DNA of 64,000 nucleotides from JBKCUI01 sp052161605 (GTDB lineage: Bacteria > Planctomycetota > Planctomycetia > Pirellulales > Pirellulaceae), in NCBI GenBank assembly GCA_052161605.1, contig CP197409.1. One strand, written 5' to 3'. The position numbers and the translations under genes were made by a program. The notes beneath the pieces are model-generated. The model had not been told where the DNA came from. It made no database searches and was given only the letters and a program-made list of their open reading frames with translations. This document shows positions 54,460-62,948 of this stretch, piece after piece. Each line of letters starts with the position of its first letter. The stretch's first letter is position 1.

Positions 54460-55515
54460 TCAGTCGTCACCATCACCACCTCCTTTCGATATGACGAAAG
54501 ACAGGGAATCAGAATAAGTCGTGCTGCCGATAAGGGGATCCGAAACCCGAAGGACCACACGCAATACGCCCGTTGAAGAGTCCTGGTCAGACTCAAAAAA
54601 ACTCTTTTTGGTCGAAAGGCGAACGACCGACGGATCGCTCTCTTGGATGACCGTCTCCAAATAATCGTTTTCCGCTTCTAACTCGACAAACTCGACTCGC
54701 TGAACACCAAAACGTGGCTCGACTTGCAGGAATCGCTCTGTGTTCTTTTGAAACTCGAGTACATAATTTCCTAGGTCGTAGGGCTTTTCAACGACAACCC
54801 AAACGGAAAATGCAAGCGAGACGGGAGTGTCGACTCCACGCACTACAAATTCCGCAGACAGCTCTCCTCTATGGATACCTGGAGGCTGATCTACAAAACC
54901 AAGAAACGTCAATTGGGAGCCCTCCCGGACGAACTCGAGATTCTCGATGAATTCGGGACTCGACACCAAACGAACATCCTCCACATCGAACGCGACCTCC
55001 GCTGCAAAAGCAACTTCGGACCTTTTGTAGGGCTCCACGGAAATCCGCATTCCTTGGGCAGCCGCAGGAAGCAATGTCTCTGCACGCAATCGCACCCACT
55101 GTTCCCATGTGCGTTTGTCATCTCGAATCGAAACGGTCAGATCCGTGCTTTCTTGATGTCGACTTGAATCTAGAACCGTCTGCGATTTGGGTCGATATCG
55201 CACCTCGATCATTTTCTTGCTGTTCGGTTCGATTTCCCCCATCGAGGGCTCTACCGATGCGCACGAACAATCGGCGGAAATTCGAAATGGAATGGTGTGG
55301 TTTGTCCTGTTGGTCAATGAAAATTGTCCATGGACCGTTTCCGTGCAGGGGACAACTCCAAAATCAATCTCCTGATGACTGACGGTGACCACATCATCGA
55401 ATCCCTTTTCTCGAAAAGGAGAATAGAAGAATAACCCAAGAAGCGCAATTCCCAACGCTCCAAAGAACCATGTCAGGTTTTCGTATCGCGTGGGGAACCG
55501 AGGCGAGTGATTCAT
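54460..55515 (-). CDS. DUF1573 membrane-anchored protein
   Basis: A 351-residue protein with an N-terminal membrane anchor (about 14-31), then a DUF1573 domain (about 42-140): IDFGVVPCTETVHGQFSLTN and DCSCASVEP match the family's DFG and CSC(G) signatures of ASH/papillomavirus-like beta-sandwich proteins. The rest is further beta-sandwich. Likely an extracytoplasmic structural or binding protein. ATG overlaps the TGA of the lipoprotein gene. Confidence 0.85.
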   Translation of the reverse strand: MNHSPRFPTRYENLTWFFGALGIALLGLFFYSPFREKGFDDVVTVSHQEIDFGVVPCTETVHGQFSLTNRTNHTIPFRISADCSCASVEPSMGEIEPNSKKMIEVRYRPKSQTVLDSSRHQESTDLTVSIRDDKRTWEQWVRLRAETLLPAAAQGMRISVEPYKRSEVAFAAEVAFDVEDVRLVSSPEFIENLEFVREGSQLTFLGFVDQPPGIHRGELSAEFVVRGVDTPVSLAFSVWVVVEKPYDLGNYVLEFQKNTERFLQVEPRFGVQRVEFVELEAENDYLETVIQESDPSVVRLSTKKSFFESDQDSSTGVLRVVLRVSDPLIGSTTYSDSLSFVISKGGGDGDD

Positions 55516-55952
55516 AGGGATATCTCCAACGTATAAACCATGTTGACCGAGAATCGATGGGTAGTTCCGTCCTGCAGCCCCACATCCACCTGGACCCCGA
55601 GGTTCATCGGAGGTTCGTTGATGGCCTGCTTATCGCTTGCCGAAGAAATCCGATATTGCAAAAGGATCGCTCGCGATACACTCCCCCCCGGTGCGCTATA
55701 CTCAAGCACGCTGGGTTGCAAACAATCGCAGGACGAATGCACGGTATCGATCGCGGCATCGGGTCGTAAACCGACCTGTTCCAGCGGAAAACAAACGTAG
55801 CCCTCGCGATCCCGAAATATCACTCCGATGTCCAGCGTCCGCGAACTGGATGCCGATACGCCTTTCCCGTTCTCCGGTAGTGGGGTGGGCACCGGGACAG
55901 CCCCGAAACAGCCAGACAAGCTCAGCAACAAATAGCTAACGCCAAGACGCAT
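55512..55952 (-). CDS. Small lipoprotein coupled to DUF1573 gene
   Basis: A 146-residue protein with a lipobox LSGC (Cys15). The mature part has HSSCDCLQPS, the same CxC pattern as DUF1573, so it is probably a short relative. No Shine-Dalgarno precedes the ATG; instead five 7 bp tandem repeats begin 3 bp upstream. Coupled by ATGA to the DUF1573 gene. Confidence 0.78.
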   Translation of the reverse strand: MRLGVSYLLLSLSGCFGAVPVPTPLPENGKGVSASSSRTLDIGVIFRDREGYVCFPLEQVGLRPDAAIDTVHSSCDCLQPSVLEYSAPGGSVSRAILLQYRISSASDKQAINEPPMNLGVQVDVGLQDGTTHRFSVNMVYTLEISL

Positions 55953-55955
55953 GGG

Positions 55956-55990
55956 TGCTTGGCGCTTGGTGCTTGGTGCTTGGTGCTTGG
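55956..55990. repeat. Five 7 bp tandem repeats at a gene start
   Basis: Units TGCTTGG, CGCTTGG, then TGCTTGG three times. They fill the place of the leader and ribosome binding site of the lipoprotein gene, so copy number could affect its expression. Confidence 0.85.
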
Positions 55991-56306
55991 TGCATATTCG
56001 GCAACCCTATTTCAAAGCAACAATCGCGACTTGTCTTCCCGCAAGATCGATTAGAGAGGTTTTGAATCGCATTGCAAGAAAAATTTTAGAAAAATGCCAG
56101 GAAAATTTTCAGGTCGTTTTTTGGGGTGGGTGACCGTCAGAGTTTCAACCAGCAAATTCTCTAGCTCTGTCGGAAACGCATTGAGGAGGGGTGTGGCGGT
56201 TGGCGATTCGATGCTCTAGGCTATAAGCATCGGTTCTAAGTTCTCCTTTCGCTTATTGAGACGCTCGCGAAGTCTTGATGAACAGTGCTCCCTCTTTGAT
56301 CCAGCT
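55991..56306. other. Divergent intergenic region
   Basis: Between the lipoprotein gene and the glycosyltransferase gene. It should hold two promoters; none can be fixed. A TTG at 56256 is an alternative start for the glycosyltransferase. Confidence 0.4.
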
Positions 56307-58076
56307 ATGCTTCCCAACACTTCCCCTCGCTTTTGGTGGATTGCCATCGCCATCATATCGGTGCAAGCGGTTGTTCTGTGGAGGGGTTCAGATCGGCTCA
56401 GCCCCAATCCCGATGAATTCCCACACCTCGTGGCTGGGATTTCTTATTGGCGCACCGGTGATGCGCATTTGTATAATGTGAATCCACCTCTCGTGCGTTT
56501 GATTGCATCTCTACCTGCGGTTATCAACGGTGCCCGTGTCCCGGTGAGCGACGAGGAGTTCGGGCGACTGAAACGCTCCGAGTTTGTTTTGGGAAGCCAA
56601 TATGCGAGAGAACATGGTCAAGCGGCGTTTACCGAATTGATTCGCGCGCGCCGCATGCATCTGATTCTGATTCTGCCTGGGACCCTCGCCGTGATCCTGC
56701 TCGGCCACGTGTTGGTTCACCCCAATGTGGGAATCGCGGCTGGACTCTTGTGGGCATTCAATCCCCTGACACTGGGATACTCGCTGCAACTAGGGGTCGA
56801 TATTCCCGGTGCTACGATGGGGGCATGGGCTTTGCTCGCCAGTTGCCTCGTGATCGAGAAACCATCCTGGAAGAATACGCTCGTCGCCGGTCTAACGTTA
56901 GGACTGGCCGTCGCTACCAAAAGCACGTGGATAGTCGCCATGGCCTTTTGGCCAATCGGATTTTTTATGATTTGGGGGCTTTTGAAATGGGAACCTCCCA
57001 ACCATCGATGGGCTTCCTTTTCCAACAGTGCTTGGTATCGAATCCTGGCTTCGGGGGTGGTGGTTCTCTTAGTGGCGTGGAGCGTGTTGGTGCTCGCCTA
57101 TCGTGGACAAGGTCTTTTCGTGCAACTCTCCGATTATGCCTTTGTCAGTCGAATGCTCGTGGGGGACTCGACCGTTCACAATCGCTTCTACGGTCATTGG
57201 CTAGGACACATACCGGTTCCTCTCCCGAGCGCCTTGGTGGAGGGGCTCGACCAACAATGGAGAGATTTTGACGATCCAAAGATGTGCTATTTTTCAGGTC
57301 ACTGGCAAGAGGGTGGATGGTGGTGGTACTATCTGGCTGCCCTCGCTATTAAGTTGCCGCTCGGCTGGATCGGGTTGCTCGTTTTATCGTGTCGCTGGGT
57401 GATCACCGATGCTCGTATACTGGTGCTGGGTGTCTTTATGCCTCTGATGTTTTTCGCTCTGGTCAGCTCCAAAACCAACATGAATGAACATGTACGGTAT
57501 CTGTGGATCATTCTGCCTATCCTGGCTGTGGTAGGCGCTATGGGAGTAGCGATGGAGAAAAACCGAATCCTTCGCGCTCTTTGCTGGTGCATGACGCTGT
57601 GGGTCATCGGCGCGGGCTGGCTCACGTATCCGTATGGGATTGCGTACGCGAACGAGGCGGTGGGTGGATCTCGGAGGATTTCGAATTATCTCGCGGGAAG
57701 TGGTGCGGATTGGTGTCAAGGTTGGGTCGCCGCGAAGGAATGGTTAGAGGAACATCGCGAGGATCCCTATATCTATTTCGTCATCGAGCCTCGATGGTAT
57801 CCTCTTTCCGTGGTCGGTATCCACCTCAATGATTCCAAAGAGGCGCTCGAACAGAGATTTCGCGAGTATCCAGAACAACCCGTTCGGCTTTTGGTTTCGA
57901 GCTATATCCGAATGGAGCGTGAACGCAGCAATCGGATCACGCTGGCGCACGCGCAAAGGGTGGATTGCATTGCCTACTGTATTGATGTGTATGAATTTCC
58001 CTATTCGGAGCGGTATAGGACCTCGACATCACTATTTGTGGAGCAGACCGATAGAAGACCAGCATCCTCGAATTAG
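56307..58076 (+). CDS. GT-C-type membrane glycosyltransferase
   Basis: A 589-residue protein with a first membrane segment (about 12-28), the SPNPDEFPHL loop whose acidic pair fits the GT-C (PMT/ArnT-like) catalytic site, and about ten further membrane segments, ending in a soluble domain (about 470-589). Such enzymes move a sugar from a lipid-phosphate donor to a protein or lipid outside the membrane. ATG at 56307 is preferred over the TTG at 56256; neither has a clear Shine-Dalgarno. Confidence 0.8.
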   Translation: MLPNTSPRFWWIAIAIISVQAVVLWRGSDRLSPNPDEFPHLVAGISYWRTGDAHLYNVNPPLVRLIASLPAVINGARVPVSDEEFGRLKRSEFVLGSQYAREHGQAAFTELIRARRMHLILILPGTLAVILLGHVLVHPNVGIAAGLLWAFNPLTLGYSLQLGVDIPGATMGAWALLASCLVIEKPSWKNTLVAGLTLGLAVATKSTWIVAMAFWPIGFFMIWGLLKWEPPNHRWASFSNSAWYRILASGVVVLLVAWSVLVLAYRGQGLFVQLSDYAFVSRMLVGDSTVHNRFYGHWLGHIPVPLPSALVEGLDQQWRDFDDPKMCYFSGHWQEGGWWWYYLAALAIKLPLGWIGLLVLSCRWVITDARILVLGVFMPLMFFALVSSKTNMNEHVRYLWIILPILAVVGAMGVAMEKNRILRALCWCMTLWVIGAGWLTYPYGIAYANEAVGGSRRISNYLAGSGADWCQGWVAAKEWLEEHREDPYIYFVIEPRWYPLSVVGIHLNDSKEALEQRFREYPEQPVRLLVSSYIRMERERSNRITLAHAQRVDCIAYCIDVYEFPYSERYRTSTSLFVEQTDRRPASSN

Positions 58077-58129
58077 TTATGCGCTTTGTCTGAAATCGTT
58101 GCGAAGTCCGGTCGGCATCGGCGCCCTTA

Positions 58130-58240
58130 GATTTCTATTGAATGGGTCTCTTCAAAGAAAGGTTGTCCGACGGGGACATTTCATAGCAACGTTCGATCAG
58201 GATTGGGCGGAGCTTGCGTTCAAAGAAATCTTCGAATCAA
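58130..58240 (-). pseudogene. Decayed 5' fragment of a DUF1549-type gene
   Basis: 58184-58230 matches 50617-50663 of the intact DUF1549 gene with few changes and encodes FFERKLRPILIERCYE. The intact protein continues CYECH; here it jumps to EMSPSDNL, like the later EMPPSGKLP segment, so about 60 residues were lost between two YE pairs. Confidence 0.7.
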
Positions 58241-58243
58241 TCC

Positions 58244-58492
58244 ATTCGGGAAATAGAAGTTCCGAACTCCTGATCTGGATTATGAAACGCATGTATTTCT
58301 CCAGGTATTCATTCCGGAGTTTACTACCGATATTTCGTCCCTAACGGGACGAATTTTCCGTGGCCTTACCTGAATGGGATAGTCAGTAGACAGAGACCAA
58401 ACATGCCAACACAATTCCCGCCCAGATCAGCGGTTCTGAAGTTTCGCTTCTTCAGCCTTTTCTGCGTTTTGGGTACCTGCTTCGACGTTGTC
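58244..58492. repeat. Partial copy of the 50.9-51.3 kb intergenic region
   Basis: 58244-58319 matches 50901-50976 and 58320-58492 matches 51130-51302 (offset 7190), so 153 bp present in the first copy are missing. It includes one GTCCCTAACGGGAC palindrome (58336-58351). The copy runs into the 3' end of trmB. Confidence 0.85.
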
Positions 58493-59297
58493 GTGTCGGT
58501 GCACGGCGTTTGCTTCGGGCGGAATCGTGGCTCTCGATGGCGAAGTCCGGTTGTGGGAGGGTGGCCGCGATCTGTTCTGCTAGCTCTAAGGTAAGCTCTG
58601 GTCTTCTGCGGGCGATTCCGCGATAGATCGATAGACCTTGATCGCCCGATAGCATTTCCCGTCGAGAACGACCGTGTGGATCCTCGGCCCACGGTTGCTC
58701 GATATCGATCCATTCAAAAAGAGCTGACATGGTCTGTCTGATGTAGTTCCAGTAAGCCAATCGGTCGGATTGCAGAAAGACCTCGCCGTCGTCGGTTAAC
58801 GCTTGGTATAAAAGAAGAAGAAAATCTGGGGTGAGCATCCGTCGCGAGGATTGCTCGGGATCGGCAAAGGGCTGTGGGTGGTAGATATGAATCTCGCGAG
58901 CGGATTCGGGCGGTAGGATGGTAGATAAAAAACGCCAGCCATCGGAGACCGCGAAACGCGTATTGGCAAGCCCCCGCTGATTGCCTCGGCGAGTCGCGTA
59001 GCGAATCACGGCAGGTAAAATATCGAGTGCGATGTGATTCCAGTCCGGACGCCGCACAGCCGAGGAGATCGTAAACCGTGCATTTCCACACCCGAGCTCG
59101 ACCGCCAACGGAGCGGTTCGGCCGAAGAGGGTTTCGAGGTCGACATGGCCTGATTCAGGTAGCTTTTTCCAGGCCGTTTGCACCCATCGATCTTTTTCTA
59201 AGATTTCTCCCGGGATGGGAATCCCCATTTCGTATTCGATTTCCCCTGGTTGCAATTGAGTGGGGTCGGAGTTGTTTTCGAAACGTTTGCTTTTCAT
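58452..59297 (-). CDS. trmB: tRNA (guanine-N7)-methyltransferase
   Basis: 281 residues from the ATG at 59297; a GTG at 59387 would add 30. Makes m7G46 in tRNA from S-adenosylmethionine. Motif I is AVELGCGNARFT, then HIALDI; the substrate motif reads IYHPQPFADPEQSSRRM where relatives have PDPWPKKRHHKRR, so it is divergent but spaced correctly; GEVFLQSD follows. The basic C-terminal tail (RRAPTRQRRSRYPKRRKG) is coded partly by the repeat copied from 51.2 kb, which also supplies the stop, so the original end was probably replaced. Confidence 0.82.
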   Translation of the reverse strand: MKSKRFENNSDPTQLQPGEIEYEMGIPIPGEILEKDRWVQTAWKKLPESGHVDLETLFGRTAPLAVELGCGNARFTISSAVRRPDWNHIALDILPAVIRYATRRGNQRGLANTRFAVSDGWRFLSTILPPESAREIHIYHPQPFADPEQSSRRMLTPDFLLLLYQALTDDGEVFLQSDRLAYWNYIRQTMSALFEWIDIEQPWAEDPHGRSRREMLSGDQGLSIYRGIARRRPELTLELAEQIAATLPQPDFAIESHDSARSKRRAPTRQRRSRYPKRRKG

Positions 59298-59402
59298 AGA
59301 GGTTTCGCTGTTGGTGCTTTCGCTTTTTCGCAGTAGATCGCTTAGAATTATCGGTCGCTTAGAGTACAGTAGACTCCTCAACTCCACGCTGGTCTATCGC
59401 CA

Positions 59403-60311
59403 ATGGCTAAATCCCCAGAACCTACCGTATCGGAAGCCGCTCAGATTCTGTCCCCCGACATGATGGGCAAACTGGAACGAATGGAATTGGTCAGCCGAAA
59501 GATTTTTCGGGGGCGAATGAAGGGAGAGCGACGAAGCAAACGAAAAGGTCAAAGTGTCGAGTTCGCGGATTTTCGCAACTATTCGCACGGGGACGATCTG
59601 CGTTTTATTGACTGGAATCTCTTCGCGAGGTTAGATCGACTCTATCTTAAGTTGTTCTTGGAGGAGGAAGATCTCCATTTTTTCGCGATCATCGATGATT
59701 CCCTTTCGATGGATTTCGGGTCGCCTAGCAAGCTCTTCGCGGCCAAGCAGATTGCAGCAAGTTTGGGGTACATAGGTTTGTGCCGCGGCGATCGAGTCTC
59801 ATTGTCGAGTTTTTCTACGATCGATCGGCCCGCTATCCTGAGGGGAAAATCCAGCGTCTATCGAATGCTTTCCCATGTGCAAGGAATCGAAGCTTCAAGA
59901 ACGGGCCCTACGATGCAGGACGCTATAAAACGCTACTGTACTCGCACTCGAAGCAAAGGGATCGTCGTCCTCATCACCGATTTGATGTGTAAAGAGGGAT
60001 ATGAAAATGCGCTTCGGCTTTTGGTAACCCGCGAGATGGATATTTTCTTAGTCCACTTGCTCAGTCCAGAAGAACGGGACCCCAATTTGCAAGGGGATTT
60101 GAAACTGATCGATATTGAGGATGGCGATGTTCGAGAGATTTCTGTCTCCGCCCATCTAATCGAGAAGTACCAAGAGAACTTGGAACAATTTATTGAGGTG
60201 GCCAAAGCCTTTTGTAACAAGCGTTCCATCATGTACGTACCGGCACGCAGTGATCAGGGAGCCGATTTACTTATCGGAGACTATCTAAGAACCAGGGGAT
60301 TGGTTCGATGA
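59403..60311 (+). CDS. DUF58 protein
   Basis: A 302-residue cytoplasmic protein with the DUF58 signature EFADFRNYSHGDDLRFIDWN and a VWA-like metal site DDSLSMDFG, later VVLITDL. DUF58 genes sit with MoxR ATPases and VWA/Bat genes in bacterial stress and chaperone-like clusters. Here it is coupled by an ATGA overlap to the BatA-like gene; a MoxR gene is not in the window. Divergent from trmB. Confidence 0.9.
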   Translation: MAKSPEPTVSEAAQILSPDMMGKLERMELVSRKIFRGRMKGERRSKRKGQSVEFADFRNYSHGDDLRFIDWNLFARLDRLYLKLFLEEEDLHFFAIIDDSLSMDFGSPSKLFAAKQIAASLGYIGLCRGDRVSLSSFSTIDRPAILRGKSSVYRMLSHVQGIEASRTGPTMQDAIKRYCTRTRSKGIVVLITDLMCKEGYENALRLLVTREMDIFLVHLLSPEERDPNLQGDLKLIDIEDGDVREISVSAHLIEKYQENLEQFIEVAKAFCNKRSIMYVPARSDQGADLLIGDYLRTRGLVR

Positions 60312-62278
60312 ACTTTATCAACGCATTGTCCTGGCCTCAGTGGCTAGTGCTCCTCGCGATTCCACCGGCGGTATTGAGTTTGTACTTTCTCAAGCTCAAA
60401 CGAAAAACAGTAGAAGTCCCCAGTACCCTTCTGTGGAAAAAGTCCTTGGAGGATTTGTATGTCAACAGCCTCTGGCAGCGACTTCGAAATAGTTTGCTAC
60501 TCTTCATGCAGTTATTGTTTCTCGGTCTACTCATCTTGGCCTGTTTGCGACCCGGCTGGAGTGGAACGGAGAGAGTCGGTGAAAAGCGAATTTACATGCT
60601 GGATCATTCCGCCAGTATGCAAACCAGCGATGCCCAACCAAACCGACTGGAGGAAGCCAAGCTTGGGTTGCGCAGTTTGATTGAGAATTCCGGAAATGAC
60701 GACGTCGGCATGTTGATCGCTTTCTCCGATCGCGTGGACGTTCGACAAGGATTCACGAAAGACAAAAATAAACTACTAGCTGCCCTGGAGTCCGTCTCCG
60801 CAACCAATCGCACAACCAATTTTGCGGAAGCGATAAGGACGGCAGCGGCTCTCGCCATTCCTCCCAAGGAGGTCGAAGCTCCGGAGGAATCCGAAGACGC
60901 AGAGAGTTCGGCGGGTTCTTTGAGCTTGCCCGCTACCGTCTACTTGTTCAGTGATGGTGGATTCGAAACGATCGATGAACCAAGTGCGGATAGGTTGTCG
61001 ATCAACTTCTTTTCCTCTGGGGATAGCAGCACCAGCAACGTGGGCATTCTTAGCTTCGCGGTCCAACGTAAAGAAGGTGCTCCTGACCAAATGGAGGCCT
61101 TTGCCCGATTGGCAAGCTACGGTGGCACCGAGGTTTCGTTTACTGCGTCGCTTGAGATCGATGGCGAGCTCGTCGATGCGACGCGTATCAAAATGGCTCC
61201 GGATACCGAAACAGGTATCGTCTTTGAGATCAGTTCTTTGTCAGAAGGGAATCTCAAGCTATCGCTCGACGTGGCGGACTCCAATCCTATCGACAATGTT
61301 GCCTATGCGGCCGTTCGACCTCCTAGGCGGATTAAAGTTTTGTTGGTAACACCGGGTAACTCAGCGCTGGAGGCTGCGATGAGTACGGATCGTTGCCGCC
61401 AAATTTCCGAAACGGAGGTTCGTGCTCCCGGATACTTGAACGAAGCGGAGTATCAAGCTAGGGAGAAGCAAGGTGAGTTTGAGTTGATCGTTTTCGATCG
61501 ATGCACACCGAAAGCTATGCCGCTAGCGAGTACGCTTTTTATTGGCATCGCACCACCCAGTGCAGAGGAATGGACCATTGGTGAAGCCTCGAGCCCTGTT
61601 TTGATTCTTGACGTGGATCGTTCTCATCCGATAACGCAGTTCCTTGAGATGGGCTCGATCATCATCGTTGAGGGAATGACGGTCAAACCGCCGGAGGGAG
61701 GCAAGGTGCTAATGACCAGTGATTCCGGACCGGCGCTCGGGCTTGTGCAACGCGGCCCTTTTCAGGATGCGGTGTTGGGTTTTAGTGTGGCAGTCAACGA
61801 GAATACCGACTGGGGATTGCGAAGGAGTTTTCCCGTGTTTGTATACGCCGCGATCGAATCCTTGGGAGGTGGTGAAGCCGAATCTTCTGCTACGAGCATT
61901 CGTCCTGGGGAACCGATGCGAATTGGGCTCGCTCCTCAAATAGTAGAATGTGTTGTGGAAACACCAGGAGGTGACAAATGGCCACTGGTGCGGTCGTCGG
62001 ATTCAAGATTCTTGTTCACACGGACCGATGAGCTCGGTATCTACAAGGTCTATGCAAAGGATTCGGGCGAACTGCTCGAGACATTCTGTGTCAATCTCTT
62101 TTCCAGTCGAGAGAGCGATGTACGAGCGGTGAATACGATCGAGTTAGGAAGTAACGCAGTTGCAGCGGACAGTTCCCTGGTTCGTTCGCGACAGGAAATC
62201 TGGCGGTGGTTGTTGTTAGCGGGACTGGTATTGCTGATCGTCGAGTGGGGATTGTTCAACCGACGCGTTTTTACTTGA
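60308..62278 (+). CDS. BatA-like VWA membrane protein
   Basis: A 656-residue protein: BatA N-terminal membrane segments (about 10-28 and 60-78, with the VPSTLLWKKS motif between), a VWA domain (about 95-270) with MIDAS-like MLDHSASMQ and FSDGG, a beta-rich region, and a C-terminal membrane segment (about 630-650). The MIDAS has His for the usual second position (DHSAS against DxSxS is preserved). It likely acts with the DUF58 protein at the membrane. Confidence 0.88.
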   Translation: MNFINALSWPQWLVLLAIPPAVLSLYFLKLKRKTVEVPSTLLWKKSLEDLYVNSLWQRLRNSLLLFMQLLFLGLLILACLRPGWSGTERVGEKRIYMLDHSASMQTSDAQPNRLEEAKLGLRSLIENSGNDDVGMLIAFSDRVDVRQGFTKDKNKLLAALESVSATNRTTNFAEAIRTAAALAIPPKEVEAPEESEDAESSAGSLSLPATVYLFSDGGFETIDEPSADRLSINFFSSGDSSTSNVGILSFAVQRKEGAPDQMEAFARLASYGGTEVSFTASLEIDGELVDATRIKMAPDTETGIVFEISSLSEGNLKLSLDVADSNPIDNVAYAAVRPPRRIKVLLVTPGNSALEAAMSTDRCRQISETEVRAPGYLNEAEYQAREKQGEFELIVFDRCTPKAMPLASTLFIGIAPPSAEEWTIGEASSPVLILDVDRSHPITQFLEMGSIIIVEGMTVKPPEGGKVLMTSDSGPALGLVQRGPFQDAVLGFSVAVNENTDWGLRRSFPVFVYAAIESLGGGEAESSATSIRPGEPMRIGLAPQIVECVVETPGGDKWPLVRSSDSRFLFTRTDELGIYKVYAKDSGELLETFCVNLFSSRESDVRAVNTIELGSNAVAADSSLVRSRQEIWRWLLLAGLVLLIVEWGLFNRRVFT

Positions 62279-62296
62279 AAAGAGCAAGGAACAGCT

Positions 62297-62932
62297 GTGC
62301 ATTATTTGGATGTATTTCACCTAAGCTGGATAGAATCGCGACGCACTCTGCTGTCGTTGGGCATGCTGATTGGCTTTAGCCTGATGGGTTGCGAAGCGCA
62401 GCGTGATGCTACTATTCGGAACGATAGCGATTCGAGCAATCAGGCTAGCATGCAAAAGAATCTCGATGAGTCGTATGGGATAGATGATTCGTATGGGACA
62501 AGCGGGAGAGAGCAGCTGCATACTGGAGAAGGGCCATCAGGTGACGGGGAGCTTACACAAGAAAAGTTGGTCATCGAACTGATTCCGCAAGGGTTCGAGA
62601 TCGGTGGTGGGCCACTACGCGTTGCCGTCTATGATGGGCCCAAGACGTTCAATAAAGTTGAGATGGCGTTGTGGAAGGATGTATTCGAGGCCGAAGGCAT
62701 GCCCATTACGATCGAGTTATCTCGAAGCCAATTTGCCGGCAACGATCTGGCGATTGCTATATACCAAGACAGCAACTCCAACGAAAAGCTGGATAAGAAT
62801 ACGTTTGGAATTCCGCAAGAGTTATACGGTTTTTCCAACAATCCCAAGCGAGGCTTTGGACCACCCAAATATGCTGAGGTCGCGGTTCCGCTAGAATCAG
62901 AACGCTTAACGCTGACGATCAGCCTGCATTAA
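62297..62932 (+). CDS. DUF2141-like lipoprotein
   Basis: A 211-residue protein starting with GTG, supported by AAGGA about 7 bases upstream. A lipobox LMGC places the mature N-terminus at Cys32. After an Asp/Ser-rich linker the C-terminal about 115 residues match DUF2141: LRVAVYDGPKTF, LAIAIYQDSNSNEKLDKN, FGIPQELYGFSNN. Exported lipid-anchored protein of unknown role, 18 bp after the BatA-like gene. Confidence 0.82.
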   Translation: MHYLDVFHLSWIESRRTLLSLGMLIGFSLMGCEAQRDATIRNDSDSSNQASMQKNLDESYGIDDSYGTSGREQLHTGEGPSGDGELTQEKLVIELIPQGFEIGGGPLRVAVYDGPKTFNKVEMALWKDVFEAEGMPITIELSRSQFAGNDLAIAIYQDSNSNEKLDKNTFGIPQELYGFSNNPKRGFGPPKYAEVAVPLESERLTLTISLH

Positions 62933-62948
62933 CCAGAACGATTACGAG

